The notes under the pieces are model-generated. The model saw nothing but the letters and a program-made list of their open reading frames with translations. It did not search any database and was not told the DNA's origin. A program made the translations under genes and the position numbers. From assembly GCF_000716535.1 (NCBI RefSeq), contig NZ_JNWV01000020.1, positions 248,001 through 312,000 on the forward strand: a DNA stretch of 64,000 nt, written 5' to 3'. This DNA is from Streptomyces flaveolus (GTDB lineage: Bacteria > Actinomycetota > Actinomycetes > Streptomycetales > Streptomycetaceae). This document shows positions 8,750 through 17,335 of this stretch, in pieces. Numbering within the stretch: position 1 is the stretch's first letter; each line of letters starts with the position of its first letter.

Positions 8750-9536
8750 CCCCCGCGCCCGCGAAATGCCCGCCCACAAGCCTCCGCACCCCGTCCACGT
8801 CCCCCGAGGCCAACGCGTCCAGCAGAGCGAGATGCTCCGCCGCGTCGGCGACCAGCTCGGCCCTCCCCCGCCGCACCGGGGGCCACTGCGACCGCCGGTG
8901 CAGGTCCTCGGAGATGCGGACCAGCTGTTCGTTGCCCGCGAGGGTGAGCAGGGCCCGGTGGAAGGCCCGGTCGGACTCCGCGTACGCCGCCGGGCAGCCG
9001 GCGGCGGCCGTCCGTACCGTCTCCTCCGCGAGCGGCCGCAGCTCGGCCCACCGCTGTGCGGACACCGTACGCGCGAGCCGCAGCATCACCGGCACCTCGA
9101 TGAGCGCGCGCACCTCCGCCAGCTCGGCCAGCTCCCGCGCGCCCCGCTCGACCACCCGGAAGCCACGGTTGGGCACGACCTCGACGGCGCCCTCCAGCGC
9201 GAGCTGCTGCATGGCCTCCCGCACGGGCGTGGCCGAGACGCCGAAGCGTTCCCCGAGCACCGGCGCCGAGTACACCTCGCCCGGCTTCAGGTCACCGGTG
9301 ACCAGCGCCGTGCGCAGCGCGTCCAGGATCTGCCCGCGCACCGAGGAGCGCTGCACCGCGGCCCGCGGCTCCGGGACCTGCCGCTCGCCGTGGGTGTGCT
9401 CGCCGCGCGCCGCGCCCGGCACCGCGGCGTCCCGCTCCCGGCCCGGGTCGGCACCGGCGGCCGGCCGCTGCCGCTGCTGCGCGGGCACCCGGGCGTCGGC
9501 CGGCGTGCCCGGGGAGCCCTGCACGCCCTGCTTCAC
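8727..9536 (-). CDS. GntR-family regulator, FadR/FCD type
   Basis: About 269 residues: a Pro/Ala-rich N-terminal tail of roughly 60 residues, a GntR winged helix (RGQILDALRTALVTGDLKPG, FGVSATPVREAMQQLALEG, VVPNRGFRV) and an all-helical FCD ligand domain (EVRALIEVPVMLRLA, ESDRAFHRALLTLAGN, HLALLDALASGD). These regulators usually sense carboxylic acids. GTG 9536 is preferred because AGGAGGAG precedes it; an ATG at 9572 lacks a ribosome site and sits close to a possible promoter (TTGACG at 9595-9600). The long N-terminal tail is unusual for the family. Divergent from the FhuF-like gene. Confidence 0.85.
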   Translation of the reverse strand: MKQGVQGSPGTPADARVPAQQRQRPAAGADPGRERDAAVPGAARGEHTHGERQVPEPRAAVQRSSVRGQILDALRTALVTGDLKPGEVYSAPVLGERFGVSATPVREAMQQLALEGAVEVVPNRGFRVVERGARELAELAEVRALIEVPVMLRLARTVSAQRWAELRPLAEETVRTAAAGCPAAYAESDRAFHRALLTLAGNEQLVRISEDLHRRSQWPPVRRGRAELVADAAEHLALLDALASGDVDGVRRLVGGHFAGAGVSSAGQQ

Positions 9537-9648
9537 GGCTCCTCCTGGCGGCTTGTCGGCACTTGGGGTCATTAACGACGGGTTGTCGCTTGTCCGTCAA
9601 GCACCTTAGGCGCACCGGGCGGCAGTTCAAACTCCGACGACTTCCGGG

Positions 9649-9667
9649 TAAGGTAAGCCTTACCTTT
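9649..9667. promoter_or_regulatory. iron box (DmdR/IdeR-type operator)
   Basis: TAAGGTAAGCCTTACCTTT contains a perfect 17-bp dyad (AAGGTAAG-C-CTTACCTT). It matches the actinobacterial iron box TTAGGTTAGGCTAACCTAA at 13 of 19 positions by my count. It lies 50 bp upstream of the FhuF-like gene, as expected for repression by Fe(II)-loaded DmdR/IdeR. Confidence 0.8.
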
Positions 9668-9716
9668 GCAGCCCAGTCCGTGATCACGGACGCGCCCGAG
9701 GATCGGTGGTCCCGCC

Positions 9717-10559
9717 ATGCCCGCTGCGGCCTCGCCGCTCACCGCCGCGTACGACCGCCTCGCCACGGCCTTCCCGGGCCTGACCGTGACCGAGCTGGGC
9801 CCGGACGACCCGGCACCCGCGGGCGCGGGCTGGACCGCCGCCGCCGGGCTCGCGGCGGGCGGCGCGGAGCTGGACGCCTTCCTCGCCCGGGACGCGGACC
9901 AGGTGGTGCGGGACTACGGCCGGCCGGCCCGCCCCGACGTCGTCGCGAGCTTCGGCCTGCACCGCTACGCCTGGCCGGCCTGCCTGCTGATCACCGTCCC
10001 GTGGTTCCTGCGCCGCCGGGTGCCCCGGTTGCCCGTGACGCACGTCTGGTACGACCGCACGGCCGGCCGGATGGCCGTACGGCCCCCCGTCTCCGTCGCC
10101 TGCCTGCCGGGCGACCCCGCCGCCGCACAGCCCGGCGCGGTCGTCGTACCGGACGAGGAGGCGCTGCGGGCCGAGGTGCGGGCGGCCGTGGCCGAGCATC
10201 TGGAGCCGGTGCTCGGCGCCTTCGGGCCCCGGATGCGGCGGCGGGGACGCGCACTGTGGGGCATGGCGACCGACGAGGTCGTGGAGGGACTGTGGTACGT
10301 CGCCCGGCTGTTCGGCGAGCCGGAGGCGGCGCGGGCCGTGCGGGAGCTGGAGCTGCTGCTTCCGGGGGCGACCCTGCCGTACGCCGGGTCCGCCGGGTTC
10401 CGGACGCTGACCGGGCCGGACGGCTCGCCCCTGCCCACCCGGGACCGGGCGAGTTGCTGCATGTTCTACACCGTCCGCCCGGAGGACACCTGCGTCACCT
10501 GTCCGCGCACCCGCGACTGCGAGCGGATCGCCAAACTGGCGACAGCCGCGGCCGCCTGA
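9717..10559 (+). CDS. FhuF-like (2Fe-2S) ferric-siderophore reductase
   Basis: The 280-residue protein ends with CCMFYTVRPEDTCVTCPRTR, matching the C-terminal CC-x(10)-CxxC 2Fe-2S motif of FhuF-type ferric siderophore reductases. The middle resembles the IucA/FhuF helical region (TDEVVEGLWYVARLFGEPEA). The likely role is cytoplasmic reduction of ferric siderophores to release iron. A strong iron box upstream supports iron-repressed expression. No siderophore transporter or synthetase gene is in this window, so the substrate is unknown. Confidence 0.85.
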   Translation: MPAAASPLTAAYDRLATAFPGLTVTELGPDDPAPAGAGWTAAAGLAAGGAELDAFLARDADQVVRDYGRPARPDVVASFGLHRYAWPACLLITVPWFLRRRVPRLPVTHVWYDRTAGRMAVRPPVSVACLPGDPAAAQPGAVVVPDEEALRAEVRAAVAEHLEPVLGAFGPRMRRRGRALWGMATDEVVEGLWYVARLFGEPEAARAVRELELLLPGATLPYAGSAGFRTLTGPDGSPLPTRDRASCCMFYTVRPEDTCVTCPRTRDCERIAKLATAAAA

Positions 10560-10690
10560 GGGGAGGTCAGGTCGGGAGCACACCCGTGGGTCCACTAGGA
10601 TCACCGGCACACGACCGCCCGCCCCCGGCCCGGTTCACGAAGAGGTGATTCACAACTTCCTCACTCGTCGCGGGAACTTTCCGAGGAACC

Positions 10691-10702
10691 ACCCGTACGG
10701 GT
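10691..10702. promoter_or_regulatory. dyad in the long 5' region of the DUF2637 gene
   Basis: ACCCGTACGGGT is a perfect 12-bp palindrome. The 315-bp stretch 10560-10874 has no gene I can support; it also holds the dyads GAGGGCCCTC (10810-10819) and GGGCGTTACGCCC (10839-10851) close to the gene start. These could be operators or a structured leader. No known riboswitch was recognised. Confidence 0.35.
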
Positions 10703-10874
10703 AGTCTTATTCGAACTCAACTCCCGCCCCTCACGCGGCAGTTCGAGCAGAACGTCGCCCTGGGCATCCCCTTGCACCTTATTGGCGGCCTCTTGCCCCG
10801 AAACCCCCTGAGGGCCCTCGGGAGTGGGCCACTATGGCGGGCGTTACGCCCTATCCCAATGCAAGGGACCCCTG

Positions 10875-11918
10875 ATGAGACTGACCGACATATCGCTGAA
10901 CTGGTTGCTTCCGGGCGCCGTACTGCTCCTGGGCGTGCTGGCGGCGGTGGCGGTGCTCGCGCGCGGCAAGCGCTCCTCCGGGGAGAACGCGAGCGCGGAC
11001 GACTCGTGGGAGCGCAGCGAGGAGCGCCGCAGGCGCAAGGAGGCCATCTACGGCACGGCCTCCTATGTACTGCTGTTCTGCTGTGCGGCGGTGGCGGCGG
11101 CCCTGTCCTTCCACGGCCTCGTCGGCTTCGGCGAGCAGAACCTCGGGCTGACCGACGGCTGGCAGTACCTGGTGCCGTTCGGCCTGGACGGCGCGGCGAT
11201 GTTCTGCTCCGTCCTCGCGGTCCGCGAGGCCAGCCACGGTGACGCGGCGCTCGGCTCCCGGATACTGGTCTGGCTGTTCGCCGCGGCGGCGGCCTGGTTC
11301 AACTGGGTGCACGCGCCCCGGGGCGTGGGGCACGCCGGTGCGCCGCAGTTCTTCTCCGGCATGTCGCTGTCGGCGGCCGTGCTGTTCGACCGGGCGTTGA
11401 AGCAGACCCGCCGGGCCGCGCTGCGCGAGCAGGGCCTGGTGCCCCGTCCGCTGCCGCAGATCCGGATCGTGCGCTGGGTGCGGGCGCCCCGTGAGACCTA
11501 CCGGGCCTGGTCGCTGATGCTCCTGGAGGGCGTGCGCAGCCTCGACGAGGCCGTCGAGGAGGTCCGCGAGGACAAGCGGCAGAAGGAGGAGACCCGGCAG
11601 CGGCGGCGCGACCAGCAGCGTGTGGAGCGCGCCCAGCTCAAGGCGATCAGCCGGGGTCACCGCGGCTTCGTCGGCCGGGGTGCCGGCCGGCAGGTCGAGG
11701 TGCAGGCCGTGGAGCGCGGCCCGGCTCCCGCGACCGCGGAGCCTGCCATATCGACCGCGGAACAACTGCCCGTCCGCGCACGGCCCTCCCTGCAGCGGGT
11801 CCCCAGCGGGAGTGAGCCGGTGACCGTCGACCTCACCGCCGAGGACGACACCATGGCGCTGCCCCGCCTGGACTCCCTGGAGCGCAAGCTGAAGGACCTG
11901 GAGCAGCAGTTCGGCTGA
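10875..11918 (+). CDS. DUF2637-family membrane protein
   Basis: The 347-residue protein has about five hydrophobic segments: residues 8-27, 57-82, 98-118, 130-147 and 158-172. A charged coiled-coil-like region follows (EEVREDKRQKEETRQRRRDQ, about residues 225-260), then a Pro/Ala-rich tail. DUF2637 proteins resemble the Spd (plasmid spread) membrane proteins of Streptomyces conjugative plasmids and also occur on chromosomes with unknown function. No tra or FtsK gene is nearby, so conjugation is not implied. The ATG at 10875 is preceded by AAGGGA; an upstream ATG would add 17 residues not shaped like the family. Confidence 0.75.
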   Translation: MRLTDISLNWLLPGAVLLLGVLAAVAVLARGKRSSGENASADDSWERSEERRRRKEAIYGTASYVLLFCCAAVAAALSFHGLVGFGEQNLGLTDGWQYLVPFGLDGAAMFCSVLAVREASHGDAALGSRILVWLFAAAAAWFNWVHAPRGVGHAGAPQFFSGMSLSAAVLFDRALKQTRRAALREQGLVPRPLPQIRIVRWVRAPRETYRAWSLMLLEGVRSLDEAVEEVREDKRQKEETRQRRRDQQRVERAQLKAISRGHRGFVGRGAGRQVEVQAVERGPAPATAEPAISTAEQLPVRARPSLQRVPSGSEPVTVDLTAEDDTMALPRLDSLERKLKDLEQQFG

Positions 11919-11999
11919 CGGCCGGCCCTGTGGTGCGACCGCAGTACGGGACGGGGGCGTGACCGCGCGGGTCACGCCCCCGTCCCGTCGCGCTGTGCC

Positions 12000-12473
12000 T
12001 CACGCCGCCTCGGCGCCGAGTTCGAACCACACCGACTTGCCGACGCCGTGCGGCCGTACGCCCCAGTCGTCGGCGAGGGACTGCACCAGCAGCAGGCCCC
12101 GCCCGTGGGTGTCGTCGTCCGTGGCCGGCGCGTGCAGCTCGGGTCTGCGGGCCACGAAGTCCCGTACCTCCACGCGCAGCCCGCCGGGGTCCACGACCGC
12201 CGTGAGGACGGCGTCGTCGTCGGTGTGGACGAGTGCGTTGGTGACGAGTTCGCTGGTGAGCAGTTCGGCGATCTCCGAGCGGCCCGGTTTGCCCCAGTGC
12301 CGCAGCAGTGCGCGCAGCTCCCGGCGGGCCTCCGGCACCGCCCTGAGGTCCGCCCGGCCAAGCTTGCGCCGCAGCCGCCGCACGTGTTCGGTGATGGTGC
12401 CGGTCTCTTCCCCCGTTGTCGCCGAGAAGGCCCCTACCGTCACGGGACCGCCCCCTCGCGCCTGCCTCTTCAT
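12000..12473 (-). CDS. SpoIIAB/RsbW-like ATP-binding protein
   Basis: The 157-residue protein is a single GHKL ATPase domain. The N-box is ELLTSELVTNALVHTDD and the G1 region includes VEVRDFVARRPELHAP and GRGLLLVQSLADDWGV. Streptomyces have dozens of such stand-alone anti-sigma-like ATPases, often with anti-anti-sigma or Xre/DUF397 partners; none is adjacent. It may bind an anti-sigma antagonist or modulate a sigma factor. The ATG at 12473 has GGGCGGGGG upstream. The 287 bp to the next gene (12474-12760) hold only a GAACACGTTC dyad at 12515-12524, a possible operator. Confidence 0.78.
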   Translation of the reverse strand: MKRQARGGGPVTVGAFSATTGEETGTITEHVRRLRRKLGRADLRAVPEARRELRALLRHWGKPGRSEIAELLTSELVTNALVHTDDDAVLTAVVDPGGLRVEVRDFVARRPELHAPATDDDTHGRGLLLVQSLADDWGVRPHGVGKSVWFELGAEAA

Positions 12474-12760
12474 GACCCCCGCCCGCACGCCGCCGGTCCC
12501 TGCCCCTTCTGGTCGAACACGTTCACGGGGGATGCTTGCCCAGCAGGCTCCCGGGCAGTCCTGGAGCGTGCCCGATGGCCGGTGGTTCGGCCATATCCGT
12601 ACCGTGCCCGGTCCGGCCGTCGGGCACCGCCGCGGCCGGACCTCGCGCTCACCGGACGCCACCGGCCGCCACGGACGCCCCGGGACACCGGTCCGGCCGC
12701 GTCCGGCACCGGCTGACGTCGTGTCGTCACGCCACGTGAAACTGGCCGAAATCACCCCCC

Positions 12761-14503
12761 TCAGGGCCGGGGTACGTTGCGCAGGTTCGAGCGGGCCATC
12801 TGGAGCATCCGGCCGACCCCGCCGTCCAGCACGATCTTGGAGGCGGACAGCGCGAACCCGGTGACCATCTCGGCGCTGATCTTCGGCGGGATGGACAGCG
12901 CGTTGGGGTCGGTGACGACGTCCACCAGGGCCGGCCCCTTGTGCCTGAAGGCGTCCCTGAGGGCCCCGGCGAGCTGCTTGGGCTTCTCCACCCGCACGCC
13001 GTACGCGCCGCAGGCCCGGGCGACGGCGGCGAAGTCGGGGTTGGTGTTGGTGGTGCCGTACGAGGGCAGTCCGGCGACCAGCATCTCCAGCTCGACCATG
13101 CCGAGCGAGGAGTTGTTGAACAGCACCACCTTCACCGGCAGGTCGTACTGCACGAGGGTCAGGAAGTCCCCCATCAGCATGGAGAATCCGCCGTCCCCGG
13201 CCATGGCGACCACCTGCCGGCGCCGGTCGGTGAACTGGGCGCCGATCGCCATCGGCAACGCGTTCGCCATCGACCCGTGCGAGAAGGAACCGATGATCCG
13301 GCGGCGGCCGTTGGGCGAGACGTACCGGGCGGCCCAGACGTTGCACATCCCGGTGTCCACGGTGAACACGGCGTCCTCGTCGGCGACTTCGTCCAGCACG
13401 GCGGCCACGTACTCGGGGTGGATCGGGATGTGCTTGTCGACCTTCCGGGTGTACGCCTTGACCACGCCCTCCAGCGCGTCGGCGTGCTTCTTGAGCATCC
13501 GGTCGAGGAAGCGCCGGTCCGTCTTCTCCGCGACGCGCGGGATCAGGCACCGCAACGTCTCGCGGACGTCGCCCCACACGGCCAGGTCGAGCCGGGAGCG
13601 GCGGCCGAGCACCTCGGGCCGTACGTCGACCTGCGCGATCCGCACGTCGTCCGGCAGGAATGCGTTGTACGGGAAGTCGGTGCCGAGCAGGATCAGCAGA
13701 TCGCACTCGTGGGTGGCCTCGTAGGCGGCGCCGTAGCCGAGCAGTCCGCTCATGCCGACGTCGTACGGATTGTCGTACTGGATGAACTCCTTGCCGCGCA
13801 GCGCGTGCCCGACCGGGGACTTGATCCTCCCGGCGAACTCCATGACCTCGGCGTGGGCGCCGGCCGTGCCGCTGCCGCAGAACAGGGTGACCCTGCCGGC
13901 CTCGTCGATCATCTCCGCGAGCGCGTCGATCTCGGCGTCGCCCGGCCGCACGGTGGGCCGGGAGGTGACGAGCGCGCTCTGCGCCGCCTTCTCCGGGGCC
14001 GGTTCGGCGGCGATGTCGCCGGGCAGCGCCACCACGCCCACCCCGCTGCGGCCGACCGCGTGCTGGATGGCGGTCTGCAGCAGCCGGGGCATCTGCTTCG
14101 GGCTGGAGATCAGCTCGCAGTAGTGGCTGCACTCCTGGAACAGCCGTTCCGGATGGGTCTCCTGGAAGTAGCCGAGGCCGATCTCGCTCGACGGGATGTG
14201 CGAGGCGAGGGCCAGCACCGGGGCCATCGAGCGGTGGGCGTCGTACAGGCCGTTGATCAGGTGCAGGTTGCCCGGGCCGCAGGAGCCGGCGCAGGCCGCC
14301 AGCTTCCCGGTGATCTGGGCCTCGGCACCGGCCGCGAAGGCGGCGGACTCCTCGTGGCGCACGTGGATCCAGTCGATGGCGGCGTTGCGGCGGACGGCGT
14401 CCACGACCGGGTTGAGGCTGTCGCCGACGACGCCGTACAGGCGCCGCACTCCGGCGCGGACGAGGATGTCGACGAACTGCTCGGCGACGTTCTGTTTGGC
14501 CAT
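12761..14503 (-). CDS. poxB: pyruvate dehydrogenase (quinone) / pyruvate oxidase, ThDP-dependent
   Basis: The 580-residue protein has the three-domain ThDP fold. The N-terminal PYR domain carries the catalytic Glu in HVRHEESAAFAAGAEAQIT (around residue 50). A central FAD/nucleotide domain follows, and the C-terminal PP domain has GDGGFSMLMGDFLTLVQYD ending in NN, the ThDP/Mg motif. Overall it resembles PoxB, which oxidatively decarboxylates pyruvate to acetate and CO2, passing electrons to quinone. The C-terminal membrane-binding peptide of E. coli PoxB is not obvious. It is probably a single-gene unit; about 70 bp separate its start from the PP2C-like gene. Confidence 0.88.
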   Translation of the reverse strand: MAKQNVAEQFVDILVRAGVRRLYGVVGDSLNPVVDAVRRNAAIDWIHVRHEESAAFAAGAEAQITGKLAACAGSCGPGNLHLINGLYDAHRSMAPVLALASHIPSSEIGLGYFQETHPERLFQECSHYCELISSPKQMPRLLQTAIQHAVGRSGVGVVALPGDIAAEPAPEKAAQSALVTSRPTVRPGDAEIDALAEMIDEAGRVTLFCGSGTAGAHAEVMEFAGRIKSPVGHALRGKEFIQYDNPYDVGMSGLLGYGAAYEATHECDLLILLGTDFPYNAFLPDDVRIAQVDVRPEVLGRRSRLDLAVWGDVRETLRCLIPRVAEKTDRRFLDRMLKKHADALEGVVKAYTRKVDKHIPIHPEYVAAVLDEVADEDAVFTVDTGMCNVWAARYVSPNGRRRIIGSFSHGSMANALPMAIGAQFTDRRRQVVAMAGDGGFSMLMGDFLTLVQYDLPVKVVLFNNSSLGMVELEMLVAGLPSYGTTNTNPDFAAVARACGAYGVRVEKPKQLAGALRDAFRHKGPALVDVVTDPNALSIPPKISAEMVTGFALSASKIVLDGGVGRMLQMARSNLRNVPRP

Positions 14504-14572
14504 GGCGCGCGTCAGCCCCTTCGCTGTCCCGGGATACGGCCCTCCCGTTCCATCAATCCACAGGGGCGGTGG

Positions 14573-15967
14573 TTACGCCTCCCACACGGCCGCCGCCGTA
14601 CGGTCGTCGGCGTAGCCCTTCACCCGTACCTGGGCGTCGGCGAGGAAGGCGGCGAGGCCCGGCGGAGTGCGGTCGGACCAGCGACGGGCCAGGTAGGCGC
14701 AGAGAGCGGGCTCGTCGCGCAGCGGGCCGGCCAGGCCCGCCGTACACATCACCAGCGCATCACCCGGGCGGGCTACCGAGGCCCTGAACCGGAACGGCTC
14801 GCGCGGCGGCTCCGGGGCCGGCTCCGCGGGCTCGAAGGGGCTCGGCGGGGCCGGGAGGCCGAGGTCCATCGTCAGCCGGTCGCCCTCGGGCGTCCGCTCC
14901 GGCGGCGAGACGAAACCGGCGGCAGGGGGCGCGCCGGTGCCGGCCTCGGGCGCGACCCGCGGTTCGATGTCCTGCCAGGCGCCGTCCCGCAGCCGGAACA
15001 GTCCGCCGTCCCCGACGCCGAAGAACACCCGGGTACGGCAGTCCGGGTCGGCGGGCAGCAGCAGACAGCGCAGGCTCGCCGTGTACTCCTCGGGGCCCAG
15101 GCCCTGTGCGGCGGCGCTCGCGCGGAGCTTGCCGAGACTGCGGTCGGTCAGCCGGTGCAGACCCGACTTCAGGTCTCCGCGCCGGGCCGCGCGGATGTCC
15201 TCCACGAGCCGCTGGTGGCTGCGGCCCACGGCCCGCCCGATCCAGCGGCACGCCTCGGCCGCCGCCAGGTGCGCGCCCGGCGCGGCCCGGGCACCGGTGG
15301 CCATCGCGACCAGGACCAGCGCCTGCTCGCCCGCCCCGAACCGCGCGGTGAGCAGCGCGTCCCGGCGCGGCTCGCCCCGGAACCGGGCCGAGTCCCCGCG
15401 CAGCGACACGGCCCGCAGGGTGCAGGCGCCGTACCGGGCGCCGTCCAGCACGGTGTCCGCGACCAGCTCCCCGAGCCCGTCCGGCTCGGCGAGCGGAAGC
15501 GCGGTGGGCTCGGGGTCGTAGGTGGGGGGACCGGAGCCGACGTAGTCGACGGAGGAGGGCGGGGAGGGCGGGGTGCTCTCGGGTGGCGGCGCGCTCTCGG
15601 GGGGCGGGGTGAACTCGGCCGGGAGCGCCGGGTCGGTGGGGAGGGCGGGTTCCGTCGGTGGCGGCGGCGCGGCGCGCTGCGTCGGCACCGGCGCCTTCAC
15701 GGGTGCCGGTGCCGGAGGTGCCGGCTCGGCTGGTCCGGGATCCGCCGGGCCGGGGTCCACCGGTCCCGCATCCACCGGTGCCGGATCCGACGGTCCTCGT
15801 TCCACCGTGTCCGGCGGCCGTCCCCCCACCGCGTTCCGCGCCGAGGCGAAGCGGTCGTCCAGGGAATCGGGCACTGCCGTGGGACCCGTGTCCTCGGTGG
15901 AGTCGTCGTACAGCTGCCCCCACCAGTCGTCGTCGTGACGGGCGGGAGTTCCCCCCTGCTGGCTCAT
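14573..15967 (-). CDS. PP2C-like domain protein with Pro-rich N-terminal region
   Basis: The 464-residue protein begins MSQQGGTPARHDDDWWG, continues with a long Pro/Ala/Asp-rich low-complexity segment (residues about 55-150, with repeated DPGPADPGP-type units) and ends in a PP2C/PPM-like domain (GDALVMCTAGL; YADDRTAAAVW). The final ADDRT fits the PPM metal motif, but the usual N-terminal VxDGxGG site is not recognisable (it reads LVLVAMATGARAAPG), so phosphatase activity is uncertain. Such proteins in Streptomyces act near Ser/Thr kinases or FHA proteins; none is adjacent. The ATG at 15967 is used; upstream codons look spurious. Confidence 0.72.
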   Translation of the reverse strand: MSQQGGTPARHDDDWWGQLYDDSTEDTGPTAVPDSLDDRFASARNAVGGRPPDTVERGPSDPAPVDAGPVDPGPADPGPAEPAPPAPAPVKAPVPTQRAAPPPPTEPALPTDPALPAEFTPPPESAPPPESTPPSPPSSVDYVGSGPPTYDPEPTALPLAEPDGLGELVADTVLDGARYGACTLRAVSLRGDSARFRGEPRRDALLTARFGAGEQALVLVAMATGARAAPGAHLAAAEACRWIGRAVGRSHQRLVEDIRAARRGDLKSGLHRLTDRSLGKLRASAAAQGLGPEEYTASLRCLLLPADPDCRTRVFFGVGDGGLFRLRDGAWQDIEPRVAPEAGTGAPPAAGFVSPPERTPEGDRLTMDLGLPAPPSPFEPAEPAPEPPREPFRFRASVARPGDALVMCTAGLAGPLRDEPALCAYLARRWSDRTPPGLAAFLADAQVRVKGYADDRTAAAVWEA

Positions 15968-16262
15968 GCCCCTAATTGTCCACCGCACGGGCGGTGGGAA
16001 AACGGGGCATCAGGAAAATCCGGCGCATCGCCACCGTCGAACGGCGTGTCGAGTGAGCGGGTGAACTGCCGTACGAGACACGGTTGGTGGCCGCCGGGCG
16101 GCCCCACCCCCCACGGGAGGACCGCCCGGCGACGTCCGAACCCACCTTGGCAGAGTCACCACTGGTACGGCGATGATGTCGGCGGCGGGTTTGCGCCGTG
16201 GCCGGTTTCCGCCACGTCGTACCGCTTCCGATGGTCTGTGCGCACGGGAGGGACGCGGGGCG

Positions 16263-17252
16263 ATGCTGGCAGCGATAGGGCTGGACGAGACGCACGAGGC
16301 GGCGTACCGGGCGCTGGTGTCCGTGGGCGCGGCCGACGTCACCGATCTGGCGCGGCGCCTGACGCTGGCCGAGCACGACACCGAGCGGGCGCTGCGCCGG
16401 CTGGAGCGGCAGGGTCTCGCGGCGCAGTCCTCGGCGCGGCCGGGCCGCTGGGTGGCGGCTCCGCCCGGGGTGGCGCTGGGCGCGCTGCTCACCCAGCAGC
16501 GGCACGAGCTGGAGAAGGCGGAGCTGGCGGCGGCGCTGCTCGCGGAGGAGTACCGGGCGGCGGCGGCCGAACCGGCGGTGCACGACCTGGTGGAGGTGGT
16601 GACCGGCGCCTCGGCGGTCGCCCAGCGCTTCCTCCAGCTCCAGCTCGGCGCCGCCGAGGAGGTGTGCGCGCTGGTGACCGGCAACCCGGTGGCCGTGTCC
16701 GGCATGGAGAACGACGCGGAGGAGCAGGCGGCCGGGCGCGGGGTGCGCTACCGGGTGGTGGTGGAGCGGGCGGTGCTGGACCAGCCGCACGGGCTGACCG
16801 AGCTGACGGCGGCGCTCGGCCGGGACGAGCGGGTGCGGGTGGTGGACCGGGTGCCGACGAAGCTGGTGGTGGCCGACCGGTCGCTCGCGATGGTGCCGCT
16901 GACGTCGAGGAAGGCGGAGCCGGCCGCGCTGGTGGTGCACGCCAGCGGGCTGCTGGAGCTGCTCGCCGGGCTGTTCGAGTCGGTGTGGCGGGAGGCGCTG
17001 CCGCTGCGGCTCGGCGCCGCCGGGGTGAGCGAGGAACAGCCGGACGGCCCGGACGCCACCGATCTGGAGGTGCTGTCGCTGCTGCTGGCGGGGCTGACCG
17101 ACGCGAGCGTGGCCAAACAGCTCGACCTGGGCCTGCGGACCGTGCAGCGCCGGGTACGGCGCCTGATGGAACTGGCCGGGGTGACGACCCGGCTCCAACT
17201 GGGCTGGCACGCCTGGGAACGCGGCTGGGTGACCCGCGAGAACGCCGGCTGA
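16263..17252 (+). CDS. TrmB/LuxR-like transcriptional regulator
   Basis: The 329-residue protein has a TrmB-like N-terminal winged helix (EAAYRALVSVGAADVTDLAR, RALRRLERQGLA). A central ligand/PLD-like domain follows. The end is a LuxR-type helix-turn-helix (LEVLSLLLAGLTDASVAKQL, RTVQRRVRRLMELAGVTTRL). This two-HTH design is common among orphan Streptomyces regulators near secreted hydrolases. The ATG at 16263 follows GAGGGACGCGGGG. It is divergent from the PP2C-like gene and convergent with the SGNH hydrolase gene. The 295-bp upstream region shows no clear dyad. Confidence 0.82.
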   Translation: MLAAIGLDETHEAAYRALVSVGAADVTDLARRLTLAEHDTERALRRLERQGLAAQSSARPGRWVAAPPGVALGALLTQQRHELEKAELAAALLAEEYRAAAAEPAVHDLVEVVTGASAVAQRFLQLQLGAAEEVCALVTGNPVAVSGMENDAEEQAAGRGVRYRVVVERAVLDQPHGLTELTAALGRDERVRVVDRVPTKLVVADRSLAMVPLTSRKAEPAALVVHASGLLELLAGLFESVWREALPLRLGAAGVSEEQPDGPDATDLEVLSLLLAGLTDASVAKQLDLGLRTVQRRVRRLMELAGVTTRLQLGWHAWERGWVTRENAG

Positions 17253-17335
17253 GCGGCGCCCGCCCCGCGTCCCACCGGGCCGGCGGCTGCCCGCCGCCTT
17301 CCCGCGTCGCCGTCCGCGGCTGTTCGCCTGCCCGC

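Noticed and set aside
10875..11918. Integrated conjugative element, suggested by the DUF2637/Spd-like protein
   Set aside because: No tra, integrase, replication gene, tRNA attachment site or direct flanking repeats were found around it.
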